Shown here: in pieces, positions 1 to 7,305 of the stretch | Numbering within the stretch: position 1 is the stretch's first letter | Layout: every line of letters begins with the position of its first letter | Origin: Blastomonas fulva | GTDB taxonomy: Bacteria; Pseudomonadota; Alphaproteobacteria; Sphingomonadales; Sphingomonadaceae | DNA length: 64,000 nt | Direction: 5' to 3' | Assembly: GCF_003431825.1 (NCBI RefSeq) | Contig: NZ_CP020083.1 | Location: 434,001-498,000 of the forward strand | Translations under genes and position numbers: made by a program | The notes under the pieces: model-generated | What the model saw: only the letters and a program-made list of their open reading frames with translations | Told to the model about the DNA's origin: nothing | Database searches by the model: none

Positions 1-698
1 AAGTGGGCGCGTTCTTCCAGGTCGACATGGCGCACTTTGCCGGCCTCGTCGCAGCAGGCGTGCACCCCTCGCCCTTCCCGCATGCGCATGTCGCCACCAC
101 GACAACCCACAAGACGCTGCGCGGTCCGCGCGGCGGCATGATCCTCACCAATGACGAGGCGCTCGCCAAGAAGCTCAATTCGGCGGTGTTCCCGGGTCTG
201 CAGGGCGGTCCGCTGATGCACGTGATCGCTGCCAAGGCGGTCGCGTTCGGCGAAGCGCTGACGCCTGAGTTCAAGAGCTATTCGCGCGCAGTGATCGACA
301 ACGCCAAGGCGCTGGCGAGCCGCCTCAAGGAGCGCGGCGCGGACCTCGTCGCTGGCGGCACGGACACGCATCTGGCGCTCGTCGATCTGCGTCCGCTGGG
401 CGTTACCGGCAAGGACGCCGACGAGGCGCTCGAGCGCGCAGGCATCACCTGCAACAAGAACGGCATCCCGTTCGATCCGCTGCCGCCGACCAAGACCAGC
501 GGCATCCGCGTCGGCAGCCCTGCAGGCACGACGCGCGGCTTCGGCGTCGCCGAGTTCCGCGAGATCGGCGACATGATCGCCGACGTGCTCGATGGCCTGC
601 GCCAGAAGGGTGAACATGGCGATCCCGAGGTCGAAGCTGCGGTGCGCATCCGCGTCGAAGCGCTGTGCGACCGTTTCCCCATCTATCCGGAGCTTTGA
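1..698 (+). CDS. glyA: serine hydroxymethyltransferase, C-terminal part (cut by window start)
   Basis: This is the last 231 residues of SHMT, a PLP enzyme that interconverts serine and glycine and charges tetrahydrofolate with a one-carbon unit in the cytosol. The reading frame is open from the first base, so the gene begins upstream; the first in-frame GTG at 3 is internal. The PLP-lysine motif [14 protein letters not shown] is intact near the start of the fragment. The folate-side region with [11 protein letters not shown] and [15 protein letters not shown] follows, as in bacterial GlyA. It ends at a TGA three bases before a small membrane-protein gene, and nrdR follows, an arrangement common in alphaproteobacteria. 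Nothing seen is unusual. Identity is firm; only the N-terminal half is missing from the window. Confidence 0.97.
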   Translation, partial: VGAFFQVDMAHFAGLVAAGVHPSPFPHAHVATTTTHKTLRGPRGGMILTNDEALAKKLNSAVFPGLQGGPLMHVIAAKAVAFGEALTPEFKSYSRAVIDNAKALASRLKERGADLVAGGTDTHLALVDLRPLGVTGKDADEALERAGITCNKNGIPFDPLPPTKTSGIRVGSPAGTTRGFGVAEFREIGDMIADVLDGLRQKGEHGDPEVEAAVRIRVEALCDRFPIYPEL

Positions 699-701
699 AC
701 C

Positions 702-926
702 ATGCAGAACCCTGACGATCCCAACAATGGTGGCGACCTGATCGCCGATGCCCGCGAGGAAATCGTCGGCATGGCCAAGCAGGGCATGGCGCACCCCTCG
801 ACCAAGCCGGTGCTGACCGCGGGCGCTATCGGCGCGGTGGCGGGTGCGGTGCTTCCCGTAGTGAGCTGGCCGATCGGCCTGGTCGCCGGAGCGGGCTATA
901 TGCTCTACAAGCGCCTGCGTCCCTGA
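702..926 (+). CDS. small glycine-rich membrane protein, unknown function
   Basis: A 74-residue protein whose ATG lies three bases after the glyA stop and whose stop is 17 bases before nrdR, so it is almost certainly in the same operon. Residues 1-36 are polar and acidic. Residues 38-68 are hydrophobic with glycine-zipper spacing (GAIGAVAGAVLP, then WPIGLVAGAGYMLY), enough for a membrane hairpin or two short helices, and the protein ends in a basic YKRLRP tail. No enzyme motif is visible. Similar tiny ORFs occur between glyA and nrdR in related bacteria, but no function is known to me. Operon position and normal codon use support it being real. Confidence 0.75.
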   Translation: MQNPDDPNNGGDLIADAREEIVGMAKQGMAHPSTKPVLTAGAIGAVAGAVLPVVSWPIGLVAGAGYMLYKRLRP

Positions 927-943
927 AGGGCCTCGACTGACCG

Positions 944-1405
944 ATGAGATGCCCCTTTTGCGCGCACGAAAACAGCCAGGTCAAGGATAGCCGCCCCACC
1001 GAAGACGGGGCGGCTATCCGCCGTCGGCGGCAGTGCGAAAGCTGCGGCGCGCGGTTCACGACGTTCGAGCGCATCCAATTGCGCGACATCATGGTGGTCA
1101 AGAGCGAGAACCGCCGCGAGCCGTTCAACCGCGCCAAGATCGAGAAATCGGTCGCGGTCGCCTGCCGCAAGCGCGGGATCGACCAGGAGCGCATCGACCA
1201 GCTCGTCTCGGGCATCCAGCGCCAGATCGAGACATCGGGCGAGAACGAGGTGCATTCGCGCGATATCGGCGGGATGGTGATGGATGGGCTGCGCATGCTC
1301 GACAGCGTCGCCTATATCCGCTTCGCCTCGGTCTATCGCGATTTCAGCGAAGCCAAGGACTTCGAGGAATTCGCCAGCACCGTGAAAGATGTTGGCGGCG
1401 CCTGA
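944..1405 (+). CDS. nrdR: transcriptional repressor NrdR
   Basis: A 153-residue NrdR, the usual family length. It represses ribonucleotide reductase genes when its ATP-cone senses high (d)ATP. The N-terminal zinc ribbon has its four cysteines at C3, C6, C31 and C34, followed by the basic DNA-binding stretch RRRRQC. The ATP-cone domain covers roughly residues 47-137 and starts with [20 protein letters not shown]. No nrd gene or NrdR box is in the window, so its targets are elsewhere. The stop codon overlaps the ATG of the next gene (TGATG at 1403-1407), suggesting translational coupling. Confidence 0.97.
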   Translation: MRCPFCAHENSQVKDSRPTEDGAAIRRRRQCESCGARFTTFERIQLRDIMVVKSENRREPFNRAKIEKSVAVACRKRGIDQERIDQLVSGIQRQIETSGENEVHSRDIGGMVMDGLRMLDSVAYIRFASVYRDFSEAKDFEEFASTVKDVGGA

Positions 1406-2475
1406 TGCCCTATTTCACCTATATGCTGCGCTGCGGCGATGGATCGTATTTCGTCGGCCATGGCGAGAATCTGGACACCGATGTCGCCGCACATCAGGCA
1501 GGTGCCGTCCCCGGCTACACCAAGGCGCGCCAGCCGGTCGAATTGGTGTGGAGCGAAGATTTTGCCACCGCCGACAATGCGCAGGCAGTCGACAGGCAGA
1601 TCAAGGGCTGGAGCCGCGCCAAGAAGGAGGCGCTGATCCGGCAGGACTATGGCGCGCTGTCCGAACGCGCGCGCAAGATGCTGCTGGGCAAGGCGAAGGC
1701 GGCACGCAACCTGCAGTCTGCAAGGGACGCGGCGCCAGGCGACCTGCGCAAGCCCATCGTCATTCTGGTGCGTCCGCAACTGGGCGAGAACATCGGCAAA
1801 GCCGCGCGCGCGATGCTCAATTTCGGGCTCACCGAAATGCGGCTGGTCGCCCCGCGTGATGGCTGGCCTAATCCCAGCGCGGGCCCGGCGGCCTCTGGAG
1901 CGGACATCGTGCTCGAACAGGCGCAGGTGTTCGAGACGGTCGCCGACGCGGTCGCCGACTGCAACCATGTCTATGCGACCACCGTGCGCAAGCGCGGCGT
2001 GACCAAGCCGGTGGTGACGCCCGCGGTCGCCGCTAGCCAGATCGTCAGCGCCCCGGGACGCAGCGCGATTCTGTTCGGACCCGAGCGCTCGGGGCTGGAG
2101 ACCGAGGATGTCGCCATCGCGCAGGCCATCCTCACCGTGCCGATCAACCCGCAGTTTGGGTCGCTCAACCTTGCGCAGGCGGTGATCCTGGTCGCGTATG
2201 AATGGTCCAAGACCGGCGGCGGCGATGCGGTGTCATCCCCCACCGAAGTCGAGCTCGACCCGCCCGCGCCGATGGAAGAACTCGACGGCATGTTCGAGCA
2301 ATTGTGCGCCATGCTCGAGGCGAAGAACTATTTCTTCCCCGAAGGCCGCGCCTCGATGACGCGGCGGACGCTGCGCAACCTGCTGACCAAGCCGCAATGG
2401 AACAGCAACGAGGTGCGCACATTCCGGGGCGTGCTGAGCACGCTGGCGAAGGACAAGCGCAAGCCGGTGGATTGA
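1405..2475 (+). CDS. GIY-YIG domain fused to TrmJ-type (SpoU) RNA methyltransferase
   Basis: A 356-residue protein in one uninterrupted frame. Residues 1-90 are a GIY-YIG domain of the small UPF0213/YhbQ type (YMLRCGDGSYFVGH, then QIKGWSRAKKEALI). Residues 113-356 are a complete SpoU/TrmH-superfamily methyltransferase of the TrmJ class: motif 1 around ENIGKAARAMLNFG (128-141), motif 2 ILFGPERSGLE (222-232) and motif 3 NPQFGSLNLAQAV (248-260). These form the knotted SAM site, and TrmJ enzymes 2'-O-methylate the tRNA wobble-loop position 32. In the nuclease part, the arginine expected in the first helix is missing (ENLDTDVAAH) and the usual glutamate before QIKGW is D63, so nuclease activity is doubtful. 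The ATG overlaps the nrdR stop. An internal start at M92 could yield the methyltransferase alone. Confidence 0.88.
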   Translation: MPYFTYMLRCGDGSYFVGHGENLDTDVAAHQAGAVPGYTKARQPVELVWSEDFATADNAQAVDRQIKGWSRAKKEALIRQDYGALSERARKMLLGKAKAARNLQSARDAAPGDLRKPIVILVRPQLGENIGKAARAMLNFGLTEMRLVAPRDGWPNPSAGPAASGADIVLEQAQVFETVADAVADCNHVYATTVRKRGVTKPVVTPAVAASQIVSAPGRSAILFGPERSGLETEDVAIAQAILTVPINPQFGSLNLAQAVILVAYEWSKTGGGDAVSSPTEVELDPPAPMEELDGMFEQLCAMLEAKNYFFPEGRASMTRRTLRNLLTKPQWNSNEVRTFRGVLSTLAKDKRKPVD

Positions 2476-2497
2476 TCAAGGAGTGGACCTGCCCTCC

Positions 2498-2577
2498 CCG
2501 CTCAGCCTGAGCCTGTCGAAGGCCTCGCGCCCACGCAGGCGAAATAGCGGGGGCTTCGACAAGCTCAGCCTGAGCGG
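2498..2577. repeat. paired inverted REP-like repeat
   Basis: Two 24-base arms at 2498-2521 and 2554-2577 are near-perfect reverse complements (22 of 24), separated by 32 bases. Each arm carries the core CTCAGCCTGAG followed or preceded by a GTCGAAG/CTTCGAC block. This is the architecture of REP doublets found between genes in many proteobacteria. It sits between the convergent ends of the methyltransferase gene and the chorismate mutase gene, where a paired hairpin could also act as a bidirectional transcription or decay barrier; that role is inferred. Confidence 0.8.
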
Positions 2578-2613
2578 ATGTGGGTGGCGGTGAACGATGC
2601 GTTCAGCCAATCC

Positions 2614-2925
2614 CTACCGCCGCAGCAGCTCCCAGTGCTCGCCCTCATACGCGATCGAGGCTTCCACCAGCCGCTCCCAGAAATCGGCGACCAGCCCCAC
2701 GGGCACGCCCGCGTCGAACGCGGCGGCCTTGGCCTGGGCGATGACCTGCGCCTTGCGCGCTTCGTCGCGCACCATGCCGCGTTCGGGCTTGATCCGGGCC
2801 GCCGCGCGCATATAGCCGAATCGGGTGGCGAGCAGCGCGATCAGCTCCCGGTCGAGCGCATCTACGCCCGCGCGGACGTCGGTCATGGTCATGCAGTCTT
2901 CGGGCGATGTGATGGTGTCTGACAT
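2614..2925 (-). CDS. chorismate mutase (AroQ class, monofunctional)
   Basis: A 103-residue all-helical AroQ-type chorismate mutase, converting chorismate to prephenate for phenylalanine and tyrosine synthesis. The opening helix DVRAGVDALDRELIALLATR, the central basic segment RIKPERG and the RDEARKAQV helix match the family, with the conserved Arg and Lys of the active site present. It is the size of stand-alone PchB-like mutases and has no fused prephenate dehydratase or dehydrogenase. The first ATG at 2925 was chosen; in-frame ATGs twelve and fourteen codons in are alternatives. It stands alone, divergent from rpsD and convergent with the methyltransferase gene. No aro or trp gene is nearby. 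Confidence 0.88.
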   Translation of the reverse strand: MSDTITSPEDCMTMTDVRAGVDALDRELIALLATRFGYMRAAARIKPERGMVRDEARKAQVIAQAKAAAFDAGVPVGLVADFWERLVEASIAYEGEHWELLRR

Positions 2926-2977
2926 GGCTCCCCGCATAATCGCCCGAACTCGGCATGTCGAGGCGGTGAGCGGCGGG

Positions 2978-3006
2978 TTGACTCTTTGCACCCATGTCGC
3001 CATAGG
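2978..3006 (+). promoter_or_regulatory. possible sigma-70-type promoter of rpsD
   Basis: TTGACT at 2978-2983 is followed, after 17 bases, by CATAGG at 3001-3006. The -35 is a good match and the -10 a weak one. It lies about 150 bases before rpsD, which would give a structured leader. The call rests on sequence match only. Confidence 0.35.
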
Positions 3007-3051
3007 CCGCGCTTCGCAATTGGCCCTGCACCCCCGGTGAAGCAGCGGCCG

Positions 3052-3074
3052 CATGGAGCATGTTCGGCTCCATG
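3052..3074 (+). promoter_or_regulatory. hairpin in the rpsD leader
   Basis: CATGGAGC (3052-3059) and GCTCCATG (3067-3074) form a perfect 8-base stem with a 7-base loop, about 80 bases before the rpsD start. No T-run follows, so it is not a terminator. Ribosomal protein S4 represses its own mRNA in several bacteria by binding leader structure; whether this stem does so here is inference. Confidence 0.4.
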
Positions 3075-3153
3075 GCGCGAACCCGGGACAAACCTGGCCG
3101 CAAAGCTGGCCGGACCCGCCTGATTGATCAGGCAGCAAATTGGAGAAACACAC

Positions 3154-3768
3154 GTGTCGAAGCGTAACAGTTCGAAGTACAAAATTGACCGCCGCATGGG
3201 CGAGAACATCTGGGGCCGCCCCAAGTCTCCCGTCAACAAGCGCGAATATGGTCCCGGCCAACACGGCCAGCGTCGCAAGGGCAAGGTTTCGGACTTCGGT
3301 CTGCAGCTGCGCGCCAAGCAGAAGCTCAAGGGCTATTACGGTGAAATCACCGAAAAGCAGTTCAAGAAGAACTACACTGAAGCCAGCCGCATGAAGGGCG
3401 ATACTAGCCAGAACCTCATCGGTCTGCTGGAACAGCGCCTCGACATGGTCGTCTATCGCGCCAAGTTCGCTCCGACCATCTTCTCGGCTCGCCAGATCGT
3501 CAGCCACGGCCACATCCGCGTCAACGGCGTGAAGTGCAACATCGCATCGCGCAAGGTGAAGCCGGGCGACGTCGTGTCGCTGGGCAAGAAGGCGCAGGAA
3601 ATGGCTTTGGTCATCGAAGCGCAGGGCCTGGCCGAGCGTGACATCCCCGATTACGTCGCACCCGACGGTACCGACAAGATCACCTTCACCCGCGTTCCGA
3701 CGCTGGACGAAGTGCCGTATCCGGTGAAGATGGAACCCAATCTGGTCGTCGAATTCTATTCGCGCTGA
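3154..3768 (+). CDS. rpsD: 30S ribosomal protein S4
   Basis: A 204-residue S4, a primary 16S rRNA-binding protein that nucleates assembly of the small-subunit body and helps control decoding accuracy. The GTG at 3154, 8 bases after a GGAG Shine-Dalgarno (3142-3145), gives the standard N-terminus [20 protein letters not shown]. The S4 RNA-binding domain lies at about residues 94-155 ([30 protein letters not shown]). As in most alphaproteobacteria the N-terminus lacks the zinc-binding cysteines of some S4 paralogues. The gene is monocistronic, with its own promoter region and a strong terminator 28 bases after the stop. Confidence 0.98.
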   Translation: MSKRNSSKYKIDRRMGENIWGRPKSPVNKREYGPGQHGQRRKGKVSDFGLQLRAKQKLKGYYGEITEKQFKKNYTEASRMKGDTSQNLIGLLEQRLDMVVYRAKFAPTIFSARQIVSHGHIRVNGVKCNIASRKVKPGDVVSLGKKAQEMALVIEAQGLAERDIPDYVAPDGTDKITFTRVPTLDEVPYPVKMEPNLVVEFYSR

Positions 3769-3796
3769 TCGGTTTCAACCGACCGAAACACGAAAA

Positions 3797-3823
3797 GGCG
3801 GGCCACAGCGGCCCGCCTTTTTT
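3797..3823 (+). terminator. intrinsic terminator after rpsD
   Basis: An 8-base perfect stem, GGCGGGCC (3797-3804) with GGCCCGCC (3810-3817), has a 5-base loop and is followed by six T (3818-3823); four A precede the stem. It ends rpsD and, because of the flanking A-run, may also stop transcription of the S9 peptidase gene arriving from the other side. Confidence 0.93.
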
Positions 3824-3846
3824 GTTTGCCGTCGGGCCGTTCGTGC

Positions 3847-5850
3847 TCAGGGCAGCGCAAGGGTCTTTTCCAGGAACCCTGCGCTGGTGCTGAGCATCTT
3901 CGAACGGATGACGCTGTCTTCCAAATAGTGGTCGCGATCCTCGAAAATGTGGAGCTCGGACGATTTGCCCGCGCTGCGCAACCGCGAATCCATCAGCCGC
4001 GCGTGGCCCACATCAACATTTCGGTCGATGTCGCCGTGGAACATCAGCACCGGCGCCTTGAACGCTTCGGCATTGCGCGCGGGCGAACCATCCTTGATGT
4101 GCGGCCCCGAGCCGACATAGCGGCTGACCTGGACAAAGTCCGACCAGCCCTGCCGGTCCGCTTTCAGTTTCTCCAGATCGGTCACCGGGGCAACCGCCAC
4201 CACTGCCTTGAACAGCTCGGGCTCCATCACGTTGGACTGGAGTGCGGCATAACCGCCATAGGACCAGCCGAAGATCGCCAACCGCCTGGCGTCAGCCCCG
4301 TTGCTGACAAGCCAGTGCCCGGCATCGTTGATGTCGCCGACCGCTGTCTGCCAGCTCTGGAACCCGTTGCGCTGGAACCAGTCGCTCCCATAGCCCGCCG
4401 ATCCGCGGAAATTGGGCTGCAGCACGGCATAGCCACGCAGCGCGAAGAACTGCACCAGCCAGTCAAACCCCCATTCGTCGCGCGCACTGGGGCCGCCATG
4501 CGGCATCACGATGGCGGGGAGCCCCACAGCGCTGGCCTTGCCCGGCGGCAAAGTGAGATATCCGGGGATCTCGACGCCGTCGCGCGCGCGGTAGCGCACC
4601 GGCTCCATCTTAGCGAGCGGGATGGTATCAAGCGCGCTGCGCGCCGCGAGAAGATTGCCCAGCGTCCGCGCATCGCGATCGAACAGGAAATAGGCGCCGG
4701 GGTTGGTGTCGCTGCCCGCCCAGATCAGCATCTTGCGCTCGTCCTCTGAGGTATCGACCACGCGGATCAGCGGCAGATCGGGCACCGCGCCGGACAACGC
4801 CTTGGTCATCGCGGCGATATCCGGATCGATATAATGCACCTGCGCGACATCGGTGACATAGCGCACGCCGATGACGCGGTTGCGCCGCCCGACGCGGATG
4901 AAGCCCGAGACATCGACCTGCGGATGAGCAAAGACGAGCGTCTCCTTGCCCGAACCATCGAGCGCCATGCTATAGGCGGCCATCCGGCCATCGAGCCGCT
5001 TGAGGCCATAGGCCAGGTTGGCGGTGGCATCGACGGCATGCGGGTCGAAGCCTTCGCGGCTTGCATCCACCACGCTCATCGCGACCCAGGCCTTGCTGTC
5101 CGGGGTGCGATAGAAATAGCGCCTGCCCTCCATCACATAGCCATCGCGAACGGACCGCGAGCCCTTGATCCGGACCTTGCCATAGCCGTCAGAGATGAAC
5201 TCGATCGCCCCCAGATCGGGCTGCTCCACCGTCCTTGCGGCCAGCGTGCGGGTGTTGACCAGATCGACACCCAGCCCTTCCTTCTCCTGCGCCAGCCGGG
5301 TGCCGATGCTGGTTTCGGGCACATAATCGCGGACCATGAGCACATGACCTTCGTCCGAAGGATTCCAGTCGATGACATCGCCGCCATAAAGGGCCAGCCC
5401 CAGCCGCTCGCCCCCGCCCCGGCGAACGTCGATCACCTTGGCGTCTCCGCCGATCGCATCCACCGCGACCATGCGAGTGGCATAGGTCGCGCGGTTGTCG
5501 ACCATCACCGATGCGATGATGCTGCACAGCAGCCGGGTATTGCCCGTCCAGTTGCACGACGTCATCCGGTTGGGCTCGCCATCCGCCTTGAACACCGCGC
5601 GCTGCGGGCGATCCTCGCGGGACAGGTCGACAACCATCAGCACAGAGCCCTGGCCGTTGACCGGCGCGAGATAGGCAAGCTTGGTCCCATCGGGCGACAG
5701 GCTGGCATCCTCGACCTCGGGGCGCGACCCCATGATTCGCGCAAGATCCGGGGCGGCGCCCTGCGCCTGGGCGATCGTCGGCACACCGAGCCAGGCCAAA
5801 GCCGCTCCCATGGCAACACCAGTCAAGGTTCCGCGGTTCGCAGTCGACAT
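3847..5850 (-). CDS. S9 family peptidase (prolyl oligopeptidase / acylaminoacyl peptidase type), exported
   Basis: A 667-residue serine peptidase. The N-terminus carries a Sec signal peptide (hydrophobic core then VPTIAQAQGA), so the enzyme is probably periplasmic. Residues to about 390 form a propeller-like domain that limits access to the active site; the C-terminal alpha/beta-hydrolase domain holds the nucleophile in GWSYGGY (near S530), the acid in HGDIDRNV (near D609) and the histidine in RDHYLED (near H641). HGGP before the catalytic domain supplies the oxyanion hole. Family members remove peptides or acyl-amino acids from short oligopeptides. The ATG at 5850 is preceded by AGGGGG at good spacing; a GTG two codons upstream is less likely. 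It has its own promoter, since a terminator separates it from phyR. Confidence 0.9.
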   Translation of the reverse strand: MSTANRGTLTGVAMGAALAWLGVPTIAQAQGAAPDLARIMGSRPEVEDASLSPDGTKLAYLAPVNGQGSVLMVVDLSREDRPQRAVFKADGEPNRMTSCNWTGNTRLLCSIIASVMVDNRATYATRMVAVDAIGGDAKVIDVRRGGGERLGLALYGGDVIDWNPSDEGHVLMVRDYVPETSIGTRLAQEKEGLGVDLVNTRTLAARTVEQPDLGAIEFISDGYGKVRIKGSRSVRDGYVMEGRRYFYRTPDSKAWVAMSVVDASREGFDPHAVDATANLAYGLKRLDGRMAAYSMALDGSGKETLVFAHPQVDVSGFIRVGRRNRVIGVRYVTDVAQVHYIDPDIAAMTKALSGAVPDLPLIRVVDTSEDERKMLIWAGSDTNPGAYFLFDRDARTLGNLLAARSALDTIPLAKMEPVRYRARDGVEIPGYLTLPPGKASAVGLPAIVMPHGGPSARDEWGFDWLVQFFALRGYAVLQPNFRGSAGYGSDWFQRNGFQSWQTAVGDINDAGHWLVSNGADARRLAIFGWSYGGYAALQSNVMEPELFKAVVAVAPVTDLEKLKADRQGWSDFVQVSRYVGSGPHIKDGSPARNAEAFKAPVLMFHGDIDRNVDVGHARLMDSRLRSAGKSSELHIFEDRDHYLEDSVIRSKMLSTSAGFLEKTLALP

Positions 5851-5930
5851 ATCCACCCCCTAATTTCTCCCACTTTGCGTGGTGATCGCAGCAGACAAGA
5901 AGATGTCCCGGTTTGTCGGGGCAGGGCAAT

Positions 5931-5956
5931 AAAAAAGGCGAGCCGAAGCCCGCCTT
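5931..5956 (-). terminator. intrinsic terminator after phyR
   Basis: Read on the minus strand, a 7-base stem (GGCGGGC / GCTCGCC, one G-U pair) closed by a TTCG tetraloop is followed by six T. A second AT-rich hairpin (5976-5995, ATCCCC / GGGGAT) lies between it and the phyR stop. Together they isolate phyR from the S9 peptidase gene downstream. Confidence 0.9.
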
Positions 5957-6000
5957 TTCGATGAGTTGAAAATAAATCCCCTATTTTTGGGGGATGAATA

Positions 6001-6813
6001 TTACACCGTCTCCGCATCGAAGAAGAACAGCGCCTGGCTGATCGCCGCGCGCACTGTGTTGCGGTGGAAGGGCTTCGTGATGAGGAACGCAGGTTCGGGG
6101 CGCTCGCCGGTGAGCAGGCGCTCGGGAAACGCGGTGATGAAGATCACCGGAACCTCGATCTCGCGCAGGATGTCGGCGACCGCATCGATGCCCGAGCTGT
6201 CATCGGCCAGCTGGATGTCGGCGAGCACCAGCCCGGGCTTGTGCAGCCGCGCCTGCTCGACCGCCTCGTCGCGGGTGACCGCGATGCCGGTGACATCATG
6301 GCCCAGATCGCGCACGATCGTCTCGATGTCCATCGCGATGATCGGCTCGTCTTCGATGATCAGCACCTTGGCCTTGATCTGGCTGTCGATCTCGCTGAGC
6401 GCCTCGTTGACCAGTCCGGAGACGGTGCGGTCATCCAGGCCCATCAGATAGGCGGTGTCGGCGTTGGAGAAGCCTTCCATCGCGGTGAGCAGCAGCGCCT
6501 GGCGCGACAATGGCGGAATGCGACCCAGCCGCTGCTCGGCCAGCAGGCGACGGGCGTCGTCGTCGGCATCGGGATAGGCATCGAAGCTGTCCGATTCGAG
6601 CCGATCGTCATGGGTCGAACTCCAGATCACCTGGAACACGCGATACAGGCCCAGCCGCGCATCGACGTCGCTGGGGAACTGGTCCGGCGCGGCGATGATC
6701 GCCTGCAGGGTTGCCTTCACATAGGCATCCCCATGGTGCTGATCGCCAGCCAGAGCCCGGCTGTAGCGCCGCAGGAGGGGAAGGTGGGGAGCGAGCGTCT
6801 GGCCCAGGGACAT
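6001..6813 (-). CDS. phyR: general stress response anti-anti-sigma regulator PhyR
   Basis: A 270-residue PhyR. Residues 1-140 are an EcfG-like sigma domain (MSLGQTLAPHLPLLRRYSRA, and the sigma4-like DDRTVSGLVNEALSE). Residues 148-265 are a receiver with the acidic pair E154-D155, phosphoacceptor D199 in LADIQL, T227 and K247. When phosphorylated, PhyR binds the anti-sigma factor NepR through its sigma-like domain and frees EcfG, turning on the general stress response of alphaproteobacteria. The ATG at 6813 was chosen because AAGGAG lies 9 bases upstream; an ATG six codons earlier contains that Shine-Dalgarno. It is divergent from nepR, the typical layout. All key receiver residues are present. 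Confidence 0.97.
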   Translation of the reverse strand: MSLGQTLAPHLPLLRRYSRALAGDQHHGDAYVKATLQAIIAAPDQFPSDVDARLGLYRVFQVIWSSTHDDRLESDSFDAYPDADDDARRLLAEQRLGRIPPLSRQALLLTAMEGFSNADTAYLMGLDDRTVSGLVNEALSEIDSQIKAKVLIIEDEPIIAMDIETIVRDLGHDVTGIAVTRDEAVEQARLHKPGLVLADIQLADDSSGIDAVADILREIEVPVIFITAFPERLLTGERPEPAFLITKPFHRNTVRAAISQALFFFDAETV

Positions 6814-6931
6814 GTATTGAAACTCCTTCATCGGATGGCGCTCGTATCTATTGCCTTTGGCACCCGGTGTCAAAATTGGGTCGACGCGATGACAGCGGTG
6901 AGGGAAAGGCGATAAACAGAACCTCAAGCAA

Positions 6932-6956
6932 GGAACAATCCTCGCCGCAGTTTGTT
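6932..6956 (+). promoter_or_regulatory. EcfG (sigma-EcfG) promoter of nepR
   Basis: GGAAC at 6932-6936 and GTT at 6954-6956 are separated by exactly 17 bases, matching the alphaproteobacterial general stress promoter consensus (GGAAC, 16-17 bases, GTT). It lies 110 bases upstream of the nepR start and points at it. It would make nepR, and the kinase gene behind it, part of the regulon they control, a known autoregulatory feature of this system. Confidence 0.9.
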
Positions 6957-7065
6957 TCCTCCTCTGAGACGTTTATGCGTGATCCCGCAGAATTTTGCGG
7001 GCTTGGCAGGGGTTGGACGGCTTGCTAAGCCCCATTTCGGGACGATATTCAACAGGCGGGATGGG

Positions 7066-7305
7066 ATGCTCGTGCATCGTGACAATGACGATCAGTCCGG
7101 CGACGAACAGCCCGGCAAAGGTGGCAGGCCAAATGTGGTCGAGCCGCGCGCTGCCGATGGCGTGTCGGATGGCGAAGACAGCCCCCCCGCTCCCGAGGAC
7201 GGCAAATCGCACGTCATCGGTGACGCACTCAAGTCGGTGTACCAGCGCACGCTGGAAGAGGACATTCCGGACGATTTTCTGGATCTGCTCAAGCAGCTGA
7301 AGTAA
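7066..7305 (+). CDS. nepR: anti-sigma factor NepR
   Basis: A 79-residue NepR. Residues 1-47 are acidic and disordered-looking; residues 50-79 are the two-helix core IGDALKSVYQRTLEEDIP and DDFLDLLKQLK, which clamps the EcfG sigma factor in unstressed cells and is captured by phosphorylated PhyR under stress. Longer in-frame starts exist upstream, but they would run into the EcfG promoter at 6932-6956, so the ATG at 7066 is preferred. The TAA stop overlaps the ATG of the next gene (TAATG). In many relatives ecfG follows nepR directly; here a kinase-like gene does, and no ecfG is in the window. Confidence 0.93.
   Translation: MLVHRDNDDQSGDEQPGKGGRPNVVEPRAADGVSDGEDSPPAPEDGKSHVIGDALKSVYQRTLEEDIPDDFLDLLKQLK

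Noticed and set aside
1033..1404. Upstream extension of the GIY-YIG/methyltransferase frame into nrdR
   Set aside because: It is a shadow of nrdR; the ATG overlapping the nrdR stop starts the recognisable domain.
2498..2577. Attachment site or integron-type element
   Set aside because: No integrase or target duplication is nearby; the paired arms fit a REP doublet better.
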